Shown here: in pieces, positions 34,404 to 42,000 of the stretch
Position numbering within the stretch: position 1 is the first letter of the stretch
Layout: each line of letters begins with the position of its first letter
Origin: Candidatus Poribacteria bacterium
GTDB lineage: Bacteria > Poribacteria > WGA-4E > WGA-3G
Reading direction: 5' to 3'
Length of the DNA: 64,000 nt
Assembly (NCBI GenBank): GCA_022827625.1
Contig: JAJEIE010000008.1
Location: 186,001-250,000, forward strand
The notes under the pieces: generated by a model
What the model saw: only the letters and a program-made list of their open reading frames with translations
What the model was told of the DNA's origin: nothing
Databases searched by the model: none
Made by a program: the position numbers and the translations under genes

Positions 34404-36311
34404 ATGGACACTTCCGCGCGTATATCAACCGAAAGTATTACATGGCGAGCGATTTTGTTGGGACTGCTATCGCTCCCGCTCAACATTTACCTCGTTGTTC
34501 AGACGGAGACAGTCTGGACGACACAGTATCCCACCACGATGGCGATTTTCTTTAACGCCGTCTTCACGCTCTTTCTTATCGCGATTCTCAATCTGCTCCT
34601 AACACGTTATCTCCCGAAATGGCAACTCACGCAAGCAGAAATGCTAACGGTGTATCTCATGGTAACCTTGGCATGTGTCGTCTGTGGACACGACCTTTTG
34701 CAGGCAACAATGTGTGTTTTGGGCCACGCGGCGTGGTTCGCGACACCGGAAAATGAATGGCAATCGCTTTTCTTTCGCTATATTCCGGACTGGATTGCTG
34801 TGATGAACCGTCGCGCCTTAACCGGCTACTATGAAGGCACCTCAAACCTATTTGAGACAGATCATATTCAGGCATGGCTCACCCCAGTAGTGGCATGGCT
34901 GGTTTTTTTCTCTGCACTGGCATTCTCGATGATGATGCTGAGCGTAATCTTGCGTAAACAGTGGATTGAACATGAAAAGTTAAGCTACCCAATTATCCTG
35001 CTCCCTTTTGAAATGACGAAAGGTGTAAGTTTCTATCGCAACCGTCTTCTTTGGATCGGCTTTGCAGTTGGATGCGGTCTTGACCTTCTTAACGGTATTA
35101 GTTTTCTTTATCCGTACGTACCGAGCATCCCTATCCGTTATGACATCGGACTCTTATTCACAGAGAAACCGCTGAGTGCTATTGGTTCGACACCTATCCA
35201 TCTAAACCCTTACGCTATCGGCATCGGTTTTCTAATGCCGCTGGATTTGTCGCTCTCCTGCTGGTTGTTCTACCTCTTCTGGAAGGCGCAACTCGTTTTC
35301 GGAGCGATGACGGGGATGAATCAGACACCGGGTTATCCGCATATTGATATGCAGTCGCTGGGTGCATATTTCGGTCTCTGTTTCTTCGCACTCTGGATAA
35401 CACACAAGCACCTCTGGCAGGTTGCCCGCAATATTCTGGGACTGCAAACGAACCTTGACACGACGAATGAACCGATGGGATATCGGAGTGCGTTTGTTGG
35501 CTTGGTCCTTAGCATTGGTGTTGTGTTCGGATTTTGCTTGAAGGCAGGGATGTCGTGGTGGGGTGTGCTTGGATTTTTCTCCATCCATTTTATACTCGTT
35601 CTGGCGTTCACACGGATGCGCGCGGAACTCGGAACACCCACAATGGATTTCTATCGCGCCGGCCCCGGGCTTTTCCTAACCTCAATTTTTGGTTCCAGAA
35701 AGATTGGTCCACCCACGTTGACAGGCTTCGCTTTTCTTTACGGTTTCACGCGGAACTATCGTTCGCAACCGATGCCGAATCAACTGGAAGGCTTTAAACT
35801 CGCTGACAGAGGGGCTATCAACACGCGTCAAATCCTTTGGGTGATGTGGGGCGCAACGGTTATTGGATTGCTAATCGGGTTTGTTGCGTTCCTTCACGCA
35901 GGTTATCGACACGGCAGCTTAGGGACATGGCGCGGACAGGAAGCATTTAGCGACTTACAACGTTGGTTGACACTCCCAAACGACACAGATTGGAGACATC
36001 TCGGCTTTTTCGGCTTCGGTATCACACTTACGCTCACAACGCTATTTATGCGCCTACGGTTTATCTGGTGGCAGCTGCATCCGTTGGCTTATCCGCTTGC
36101 TGGGAACTGGAACTTCGGTAGGCTTTGGTTTCCTGTATTTCTGGCGTGGGTATTAAAGTCGATACTGATTCGCCACGGTGGGATCGGTGCGTATCGCCGA
36201 ACACTGCCCCTGTTTTTAGGAACAATGCTCGGCGAATTTGTGATGGGAAGTATCTGGGCGATTTTAGGACTGTTTCTCGGACAACGGATGTATTCTTTCA
36301 AACATTGGTAA
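34404..36311 (+). CDS. DUF6785/DUF6784-type OPT-like membrane protein
   Basis: 635 residues and at least 12 membrane helices. Conserved features are ITWRAILLGLLSLPLNIY, PTTMAIFFNAVFTLFLIAILNLLL, GHDLLQ, FATPENEWQSLFFRYIPDW, RKQWIEHEKLSYPIILLPFEM and RAELGTPTMDF. These match the DUF6785/DUF6784 group common in planctomycetes and Poribacteria and are reminiscent of oligopeptide transporters. Substrate unknown. Start codon follows the preceding stop with no gap. The neighbouring transglutaminase, VWA and Omp85 genes suggest an envelope-linked role. Confidence 0.82.
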   Translation: MDTSARISTESITWRAILLGLLSLPLNIYLVVQTETVWTTQYPTTMAIFFNAVFTLFLIAILNLLLTRYLPKWQLTQAEMLTVYLMVTLACVVCGHDLLQATMCVLGHAAWFATPENEWQSLFFRYIPDWIAVMNRRALTGYYEGTSNLFETDHIQAWLTPVVAWLVFFSALAFSMMMLSVILRKQWIEHEKLSYPIILLPFEMTKGVSFYRNRLLWIGFAVGCGLDLLNGISFLYPYVPSIPIRYDIGLLFTEKPLSAIGSTPIHLNPYAIGIGFLMPLDLSLSCWLFYLFWKAQLVFGAMTGMNQTPGYPHIDMQSLGAYFGLCFFALWITHKHLWQVARNILGLQTNLDTTNEPMGYRSAFVGLVLSIGVVFGFCLKAGMSWWGVLGFFSIHFILVLAFTRMRAELGTPTMDFYRAGPGLFLTSIFGSRKIGPPTLTGFAFLYGFTRNYRSQPMPNQLEGFKLADRGAINTRQILWVMWGATVIGLLIGFVAFLHAGYRHGSLGTWRGQEAFSDLQRWLTLPNDTDWRHLGFFGFGITLTLTTLFMRLRFIWWQLHPLAYPLAGNWNFGRLWFPVFLAWVLKSILIRHGGIGAYRRTLPLFLGTMLGEFVMGSIWAILGLFLGQRMYSFKHW

Positions 36312-36338
36312 ACAATTATACTTAACGTTCAAAGAGGC

Positions 36339-37418
36339 TTAGTCCTCTGCCTTCTGTAAGTGGATACTCCCCCCAGAGGTGCGCAATTTCAACAGAGGGC
36401 CGCCGCCGTTTATGCTACCTTTTAGCCTATTTTTCGGAACCTTTCCTTGAACAACCGAGGTAACCATAAAATCTGTCGAAACACGTCCACCGCTGGTTTC
36501 CGCATCCACGTCAATCGCTATATCTGGGGTGAGTGTGACGGTTATTCCGCCGCCCGATGTCCGTAAACTACACGCCTCCTCAAGTTGTGTTGTTATAGAT
36601 GTACGGATGGAGCCACCTGAGGTTTTCGCGTTGACATCTCCGCCGACGCTATCGAGTCTGATACTACCCCCCGAGGTATGGACATCTGCTCCACCTCTAC
36701 AGTTCTCAACCCTGATGCTACCTCCTGAAGTCTTGCCCCAAATAGAACCCTGAATGTCGCCAAAGCGGAGCCCCCCGCCAGAGGTTTGTGCCTGAACATC
36801 GCCTGCGACATCGCCCACGTCAATGCTACCACCAGAGGTCTTGAGATCGACAGGACTGTCACACGATGTAAGTTTGATGCTTCCACCGGACGTCCGACCC
36901 CACACTGTGCCAGTAATGTTCCCAAAACGTAAGCTACCACCTGAGGTCTTCGCGCGGACATCCCCGTTAAGATCGGCTACGGAAATGCCGCCGCTTGAAG
37001 TATCCAAATCAACATTGTATTGGTGTGGTACGGTTACCAAAAAGCGTATTTTCAGTCGATTTAACTGTTTCCGCCAGTGCTCCCGACCGTGTTTGAAGAC
37101 TCCTTCAATATGAACATCAGCATCCTCGTGTTTAAACGCCACCTCAAAGTCTTCAAGCATTTCTTGCACCGATCCAGCCAATTTGAATTTTGATTCTTTT
37201 GTGACAACAACTTCAACTTTATCTTGTTCAGCGGTATGGATGTCAATCGCGCCGAACTCTGACACAATTGTTAAATTTCCGCCAGTTTCGACGCTATATG
37301 TTCTTTCTATATTGTTCACAATGTGTTCCTCTGCCTTTAAAGGCGTGGATTGGCAGCCAACACTATAGAACAGAGGCAGTGCTGAGAAAAAAATGGTTAA
37401 CGCGATAAGTGCTTTCAC
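36339..37418 (-). CDS. DUF4097-type beta-helix lipoprotein with TSGGS repeats
   Basis: 359 residues, GTG start with GGAGG 6 nt upstream. Signal peptide with Cys22 in YSVGCQS, probable but non-classical lipobox. Residues about 40-140 hold a beta domain (NLTIVSEFGAIDIHTAEQDKVEVVVTKES), then about eleven TSGG(S/G) motifs spaced 18-22 residues apart (TSGGSLRFGNI.G.VWGRTSGGSIKLTSC), giving a stacked beta-helix. DUF4097 proteins are envelope proteins of unknown function. A hairpin (37526-37561) separates it from the upstream 191-residue gene. Convergent with the OPT-like gene, 27 bp apart. Confidence 0.82.
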   Translation of the reverse strand: MKALIALTIFFSALPLFYSVGCQSTPLKAEEHIVNNIERTYSVETGGNLTIVSEFGAIDIHTAEQDKVEVVVTKESKFKLAGSVQEMLEDFEVAFKHEDADVHIEGVFKHGREHWRKQLNRLKIRFLVTVPHQYNVDLDTSSGGISVADLNGDVRAKTSGGSLRFGNITGTVWGRTSGGSIKLTSCDSPVDLKTSGGSIDVGDVAGDVQAQTSGGGLRFGDIQGSIWGKTSGGSIRVENCRGGADVHTSGGSIRLDSVGGDVNAKTSGGSIRTSITTQLEEACSLRTSGGGITVTLTPDIAIDVDAETSGGRVSTDFMVTSVVQGKVPKNRLKGSINGGGPLLKLRTSGGSIHLQKAED

Positions 37419-37525
37419 CAGGTACCTCCATCAACTTCCCATGTTGCGGCGGCTTTGCTGTGAGAGTTGTATACTTCTTAGAGTGTCGCAATCGCAGTGC
37501 TTTCAAGCGAGGATGCTGCCAAGTA

Positions 37526-37561
37526 TATGTTGGGAATAGTTTCCCGACTTTTCCCAACATA
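37526..37561. terminator. Hairpin between two minus-strand genes
   Basis: TATGTTGGGAA (37526-37536) and TTCCCAACATA (37551-37561) pair perfectly over 11 bp with a 14-nt loop that itself contains GGGAA/TTCCC-like bases. It lies 6 bp past the stop of the 191-residue gene. No clear T-run, so terminator or attenuator function is a suggestion. Confidence 0.55.
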
Positions 37562-37567
37562 CATAGT

Positions 37568-38143
37568 TTAAAGCTCTTTGTTCCGCTCGACCTGTTGTGT
37601 TCTGATCTCTTGGAGAATCTCTACAACCGTCTCCATCTGTCCTTCCAGTCTGCCAATACGCTGCTCGACAGATGTCGTGGATTCTATGTCCTCATCTTCA
37701 TCAGAGGTGACCTCAACCGTCTCGACCGTCTCAGCATCAGATTTCTCTTGCGCACGTTCACCCAAGAAGTCTTTGAGAAAGTCAGGTACCGATTGCCGGA
37801 CAACTTCACTCACATCTTTGAGTTCGTCGCCAATAGTTTTCTTGACGTTGGAGAAGTCGAAGTCGAAATCCGGCGCACACCCCTCTCTGAGATATGCAGC
37901 AATTTGGTGGCAGGCAACGCTAATCTCGCTAAAAGAGGCATCCGTTTCGAGAGGTTGAAACAGTCCTGGATAGACAGCACCGAGTTCGCTTAAGCGGTTA
38001 AGCGCGTTGTTGACTTGCTGTGCGCACCGTTCCTCACCTTCTGAAGGATCAACTATCGGTGATGTCTCTACCACGCGAGCCGTTGTTTCCAAGAGCCGAA
38101 GAATTGCGCGAATTTCCTTTTGGTTTTCGTGTTCGTTAGACAT
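37568..38143 (-). CDS. Hypothetical acidic protein with C-terminal coiled coil
   Basis: 191 residues, not recognised. An N-terminal helical region (LRLLETTARVVE), a Cys-containing middle (GEERCAQQVNNALNRL), then FDFDFSNVKKTIGDELKDVSEVVRQSVPDFLKDFLG, an acidic Ser/Asp/Glu stretch and a final heptad-rich helix (VEQRIGRLEGQMETVVEILQEIRTQQV). Soluble cytoplasmic protein. AAAGGAG lies 8 nt before the ATG. The upstream spacer holds a duplicated 45-bp element that may carry its promoter. No conserved partner nearby. Confidence 0.75.
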   Translation of the reverse strand: MSNEHENQKEIRAILRLLETTARVVETSPIVDPSEGEERCAQQVNNALNRLSELGAVYPGLFQPLETDASFSEISVACHQIAAYLREGCAPDFDFDFSNVKKTIGDELKDVSEVVRQSVPDFLKDFLGERAQEKSDAETVETVEVTSDEDEDIESTTSVEQRIGRLEGQMETVVEILQEIRTQQVERNKEL

Positions 38144-38165
38144 GGTTGTCTCCTTTTTATGTCCA

Positions 38166-38210
38166 TTTGCCTATATAGAGTCCCTCAAGGCTAAAAAGGA
38201 TAGCAAAAAA
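38166..38210. repeat. 45-bp element, copy 1
   Basis: TTTGCCTATATAGAGTC at one end and AAGGATAG plus an A-run at the other; same layout as 38401-38445. It lies 22 bp upstream of the 191-residue gene. Read on the minus strand it carries CTATCC and TATATAGG about 20 bp apart, so it could be a promoter. Confidence 0.65.
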
Positions 38211-38212
38211 TA

Positions 38213-38250
38213 TTTTTTTAACGATTAAATCTGGGCACTGTTCCAAATGT
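38213..38250. repeat. Truncated copy of the 118-bp dispersed repeat
   Basis: Read on the minus strand it keeps the CAATTGGA-like end and the CAGATTTAATCGTT end seen at 41872-41989, but lacks about 20 bp between them. Weak but consistent with an internally deleted copy. Confidence 0.4.
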
Positions 38251-38261
38251 AAAGCAAAAAC

Positions 38262-38287
38262 AAATTATGCCATTTAAGGCATAATTT
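38262..38287 (-). terminator. Rho-independent terminator for DegT gene
   Basis: AAATTATGCC and GGCATAATTT form a perfect 10-bp stem with a 6-nt loop; on the minus strand the stem is followed by GTTTTTGCTTT. It is downstream of the DegT aminotransferase gene ending at 38479. Confidence 0.65.
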
Positions 38288-38400
38288 CATTACACAGCGG
38301 TTTTCGGTTAATTCAAACGCTCCGAGCTATCAAAGATTCTCTAATCATTAAAAAATCGACACAACACCTCAGAAGCAATCGTCAAAAATCGCCTATTGGG

Positions 38401-38445
38401 TTTGCCTATATAGAGTCGCCTGAACATGAAAAGGATAGTAAAAAC
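38401..38445. repeat. 45-bp element, copy 2
   Basis: Direct repeat of 38166-38210, 235 bp away, with the 16-base TTGCCTATATAGAGTC core intact. The remainder of the 335-bp spacer (38144-38478) holds the terminator and truncated repeat described separately, and no gene. Confidence 0.65.
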
Positions 38446-38478
38446 ACAATAAAGTTTGAGAATTGTGATATTCAGACG

Positions 38479-39693
38479 TTAGGAGATCTCTGATTTCAGT
38501 TCACCGACATTCCGGCGGATTTTTATTACCGCCTTGATAATGTCCTCTATGTCCTCCTCGCTCGCCATAAGGACATTTTGACTTAAGGAGAGACCGGTTT
38601 GGCATATCTTCTCAGTCTCTGGGCAATGTACATTGGTATAGTTGAGACCTTGACCGAAAAGATTGGAAGCAAGAAAAGCCTCACGATACATGGGTGTCGT
38701 ATACCAGTGTCCCATCGGTATCCCCTCTGCGCGCATTGCTTTGAGAAATGTTTCACGTGAAATGTCTTCAAATTCCTCAGCATCAAAGAGTGCTTTATAG
38801 CCGTGGCATCCGCCACGCGTGGCGCGTGGATCGAGCGGTGTAACTTTGATGCCGGGAACCTCACCGAGCCAACCGTCTAACCATCGCATATTCTTATGTC
38901 GATAGTTAGTTTCAGCTTCAAGCCGAGTGAGACGCGAAAGAAGAAGCCCTGCCTGCCACTCGGTCATGCGGAAATTGCCGCCGAAGGGTTCCGCTTCTCC
39001 GAATTCGGCATCGGGTAGTGTGCGTCCGCAATTATGGAGTGCCCATGCCCGCTCGTAAAGTTCACGATCGTTGATGAGGACGATACCGCCTTCACCGGCG
39101 CAAAGGTTCTTTGACGATTGGAAACTGAAGCATCCGAAATGCCCCCAGCTGCCGACACCTCGCCCGCGCCACTCGGCACCGTGTGCTTGTGCGCAATCCT
39201 CAACAATCTTAAGGTCATGTCGATTTGCGATGTCAACCAAGGCGTCGAGATCAGCTGGATATCCAGCGATATGAACCGGTAAAATCGCTTTTGTTTTCTC
39301 GGTTATCGCCGCTTCAACTTTTGAAGGGTCCAATAGAAAACTGTCTGGTGCGGTATCTACAAAAACAGGAGCGGCGTGCGTCATGAGGATCGCCACGACT
39401 GTCGCTTGGAAGGTATAGGGTGTGGTGATAACTTCATCACCCGGACAAACACCAGCGGCTTTCAGGGCAATGTAGAGTGCCGATGTCCCACTATTGACAC
39501 AAACGCCATACTTCGCGCCTTGGAATTCAGCGAACTGTTGTGCGAATTCTGGCACTTTTGGTCCACCAACGCCCCATTGTCCACTCTTGTAGATACGTTC
39601 AAAGGCTTCAAGATCAGCGGGGTCCTGCGTCGGCCAGGTAGGATAAGGATCGGTGCGGACAGGTTCGCCGCCGTTTATTGCTAATGTTGCCAT
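38479..39693 (-). CDS. DegT/DnrJ/EryC1/StrS family aminotransferase
   Basis: 404 residues, PLP-dependent fold type I. PLP-binding Lys195 in FSFQSSKNLCAGEGG; NSGTSALYIALKA near 68-80 binds the phosphate; HIAGYPADLDAL and EDCAQAHGA are typical. The family transaminates keto-sugars for polysaccharide or antibiotic synthesis; no nucleotide-sugar genes lie beside it, so the pathway is open. GGGAG precedes the ATG at 8 nt. A terminator lies downstream. Confidence 0.93.
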   Translation of the reverse strand: MATLAINGGEPVRTDPYPTWPTQDPADLEAFERIYKSGQWGVGGPKVPEFAQQFAEFQGAKYGVCVNSGTSALYIALKAAGVCPGDEVITTPYTFQATVVAILMTHAAPVFVDTAPDSFLLDPSKVEAAITEKTKAILPVHIAGYPADLDALVDIANRHDLKIVEDCAQAHGAEWRGRGVGSWGHFGCFSFQSSKNLCAGEGGIVLINDRELYERAWALHNCGRTLPDAEFGEAEPFGGNFRMTEWQAGLLLSRLTRLEAETNYRHKNMRWLDGWLGEVPGIKVTPLDPRATRGGCHGYKALFDAEEFEDISRETFLKAMRAEGIPMGHWYTTPMYREAFLASNLFGQGLNYTNVHCPETEKICQTGLSLSQNVLMASEEDIEDIIKAVIKIRRNVGELKSEIS

Positions 39694-39733
39694 ATCTTTG
39701 TCTCCCTTTAATTCTTAAGAATATAATGCTAAT

Positions 39734-39771
39734 TGTCTGAATCAGGATTAACGGATTTTCAGGATTACAGA
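39734..39771. repeat. GTCTGAATCAGGATT-type interspersed repeat
   Basis: A run of GGATTA/GGATTTTCAGGATTA-like units preceded by GTCTGAATCA, a pattern found as interspersed repeats in several bacterial genomes. A shortened GTCTGAATCA also occurs at 22229-22238. The spacer 39694-39999 otherwise holds a promoter and no gene. Confidence 0.5.
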
Positions 39772-39904
39772 TTCTGCTTAACTGAGGAGTGCTTTTTTCC
39801 GAACGGACGTTGATGGACACACATTAGGCGTTGAGCCTCTATGCATTCACAAGAATAACATGTTTGACAAGGCGCGTCAAGCAGCATGTTTCAATTCAAA
39901 AAAC

Positions 39905-39933
39905 TTGACTTTTGATTGCTTATGTGATATGCT
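39905..39933 (+). promoter_or_regulatory. Sigma-70-like promoter for coiled-coil gene
   Basis: TTGACT (39905-39910), 17-bp spacer, TATGCT (39928-39933). Expected start near 39940, giving a leader of about 60 nt to the ATG at 40000. Confidence 0.6.
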
Positions 39934-39999
39934 ATATTAAACAAGCGGAAACAGCCAATGCCTGTCAAAGACATCAGCAGAACGCAAGGGGAAAAGAAA

Positions 40000-40281
40000 A
40001 TGGACACTCGGGAGTTATATGAATTGCTATCAAAGCAGATAACTGAAATGGACGCACGCTTCACAAAGCAGATAACTGAAATGGACGCACGATTCACGAG
40101 GCAATTTGAGAGCCTTGATAGTCGGCTTGAGGCCCTTGATAATCGACTTCGGAATGTTGAGATAGATGTTGCTGAAATCAAAGGACAGAAAGCCGGGTGG
40201 GACTCTGCTCGAAATTGGGTATCCGCCGGTATTGCCCTTGTTGCACTTGGGGTCGCAATAGCCGTCGCTTTATGGAAATAA
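40000..40281 (+). CDS. Short coiled-coil protein with C-terminal membrane anchor
   Basis: 93 residues from the ATG at 40000, which has AAGGGG 8 nt upstream; an ATG at 39958 would add 14 residues with a weaker site. Residues 12-33 are two identical 11-residue units (KQITEMDARFT) followed by degenerate units RQFESLDSRLE and ALDNRLRNVEI, a hendecad coiled coil. The last 20 residues form a membrane helix (WVSAGIALVALGVAIAVALWK). Function unknown; tail-anchored small proteins of this kind are common near accessory genes. Confidence 0.75.
   Translation: MDTRELYELLSKQITEMDARFTKQITEMDARFTRQFESLDSRLEALDNRLRNVEIDVAEIKGQKAGWDSARNWVSAGIALVALGVAIAVALWK
40033..40098 (+). repeat. 33-bp tandem duplication in coiled-coil gene
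   Basis: Units 40033-40065 and 40066-40098 differ at two of 33 positions and encode the 11-residue coiled-coil unit twice. Confidence 0.9.
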
Positions 40282-40339
40282 CTGAATAATTTGGATAGAT
40301 AGCACGTCGCTGGTGTGCGTCGCGTTTTCTATAGACATA

Positions 40340-40888
40340 TCACATTGTTGGCGGGCGAATCGGGTCTGTGAACCCTGCTCTATAAATAACCTCTCGTAAC
40401 CGTTGTTCTAAATAACCTGCTTCAACTTCAGCGATTAACGTTTTCATGACCTCCCACGTTTTTCTTTCCAATTCAGCGTCAATTACCCCATTCTGAACCG
40501 CTTCTTCAAACTCATCCTCGTCTTGAATTTGGTATGTGCCATCGGGATTTATCCAGAGGTCCAAAAAGAGGTCTGTTATTTCAAAATAATCGAGTTTGCC
40601 CGTTGCATCTACACGCCGCTTGACAGGCATCATAATATCGCAGTAATAGCCAGTCCACTCGTTATTTAAATTGTAAACTTTACCAACATCGTACCAAAGT
40701 CCTGTAAACACGAACCAGACCGCGGCGAAGTTATCCGCTAAAACTGTTTCGCCATTTTGCACTATCGGTGAGGATGGCTTAACCCGTTGGGATGTAACAA
40801 TGACCTCATCGTCTACGTAGAGCAATTGCTGCTGAAAGTGATTCACCCGGTTAGGAGGTCTTTTATAAGTAAGTGTTACAGTTTCCAT
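40340..40888 (-). CDS. DUF402 domain protein
   Basis: 182 residues. The DUF402 beta barrel is recognised from VWFVFTGLWYDVGKVYNLNNEWTGYYCDIMMPV and DYFEITDLFLDLWINPDGTYQIQDEDEFEEAV. Relatives are phosphatases acting on nucleotides or RNA 5' ends with divalent metals; that activity is not certain here. Starts 13 nt inside the homocysteine methyltransferase gene upstream, so they are cotranscribed, though the functional link is unclear. Confidence 0.82.
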   Translation of the reverse strand: METVTLTYKRPPNRVNHFQQQLLYVDDEVIVTSQRVKPSSPIVQNGETVLADNFAAVWFVFTGLWYDVGKVYNLNNEWTGYYCDIMMPVKRRVDATGKLDYFEITDLFLDLWINPDGTYQIQDEDEFEEAVQNGVIDAELERKTWEVMKTLIAEVEAGYLEQRLREVIYRAGFTDPIRPPTM

Positions 40889-41919
40889 ATTGCCTCACGG
40901 AACGCTTTAATATGCCTCGGTGTTGTTCCGCAACATCCCCCGACCAAGTAAGCACCGGTTTTAAGGAGTTCAGGGATATAACTTGCCATCTGCTCAGGAG
41001 TCTGCGTATAGATAGTTTGATGATTCTCATCAAGCTTGGGCATACCGGCGTTTGGATATGCCATCATCCGCTTGCCCTGAATTCCTCTGTCAGTCAGTGC
41101 AGTCTGCAGCTGCTGGGTCCCAGTAATCGCATAAGGCATCCCAGTATGCTCATCACGTCTGGACTCAGCACCGCAGTTCACACCTATGATGCTCACGGCA
41201 TCCAATAACGAGTCACCACCCGAAAATTCACCGCTCATGAGAATATCCAGCAAATCTGCTGGAGAATTCCCCCAATCTGTCCGATAAACAATGTTGTCAG
41301 TTCGCCGTTCTTTTGTCCATTTATATGTCAAGTTCACCGCGATAGGGAGATGCGTCTGACGTGCGATGTCTACGGCGATTGCGGCTTCTTTCGCGGAAAA
41401 CATTGTTTCAAGGCAGAGGAAATCTACGCCCTCTTCTACGAGTGTATGGATAACTAATTTATGTGCCTCTCTGGCATCTACGTTTGGAATCCCGAAAGTC
41501 GTATCACCACTGTCTGCTTCAATTGCGCCGGGAGAGGGTCCGACGGAACCTGCTATATAGGCATCTCTACCACTCCGCTCGATAGCATCCTTGGCATGTT
41601 GAACAGCGAGGCGTATCAGACGTTGCGCATCCGATGGACTTTGTCCCGCCATTTGTAGATGAAGCGGTGAGGCTACAAACGTATTCGTTCCTATTGCCTC
41701 AGCACCAGCGTTGATGTAATCTGAATGAATGTCAATAACGGCAGTAGGATGCAGTTCGTTGGCGAGTGCGCTGTTGGCAAGTTCTATATTACGTGTAAAC
41801 AATTGCGAACCGAACCCACCATCATACAAAATCGGTTCATCAGCGTTTAAGCGTTCTTCAAAGCTATTTTTAACTATTAAATCTGAGCTGCTGCGTCCGT
41901 TGTCCTTGCAGTATTCCAA
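40876..41919 (-). CDS. Homocysteine S-methyltransferase family protein
   Basis: 347 residues from a TTG at 41919. Zinc-thiolate ligands are in IIGVNCGAES and YLVGGCCGTTPRHI; the barrel start ILYDGGFGSQLFTRN is typical of the methionine synthase N-terminal/BHMT family, which transfers methyl from betaine, S-methylmethionine or a corrinoid to homocysteine. The first about 16 residues (EYCKDNGRSSSDLIV) are encoded by a 118-bp dispersed repeat, so the original start is uncertain; no ATG occurs in frame before the conserved region. Lies downstream of the corrinoid activator and B12-binding genes, which fits methyl transfer via a corrinoid protein. Confidence 0.85.
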   Translation of the reverse strand: MEYCKDNGRSSSDLIVKNSFEERLNADEPILYDGGFGSQLFTRNIELANSALANELHPTAVIDIHSDYINAGAEAIGTNTFVASPLHLQMAGQSPSDAQRLIRLAVQHAKDAIERSGRDAYIAGSVGPSPGAIEADSGDTTFGIPNVDAREAHKLVIHTLVEEGVDFLCLETMFSAKEAAIAVDIARQTHLPIAVNLTYKWTKERRTDNIVYRTDWGNSPADLLDILMSGEFSGGDSLLDAVSIIGVNCGAESRRDEHTGMPYAITGTQQLQTALTDRGIQGKRMMAYPNAGMPKLDENHQTIYTQTPEQMASYIPELLKTGAYLVGGCCGTTPRHIKAFREAIWKL

Positions 41920-41989
41920 TTGTTAATAAACCTCTCGTGACCTGAAGCAGGTGCTTTACTAACTTCAGAGAATCAACACTGAATGCGCG
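41872..41989 (-). repeat. 118-bp dispersed repeat, copy A
   Basis: Aligns over its full length with 48122-48238 in the opposite orientation; the last 53 bp (41872-41924) match at about 49 positions and the rest is more diverged. It fills the spacer after the activator gene and overlaps the first codons of the homocysteine methyltransferase gene. Confidence 0.8.
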
Positions 41990-42000
41990 TAAATTCAACG

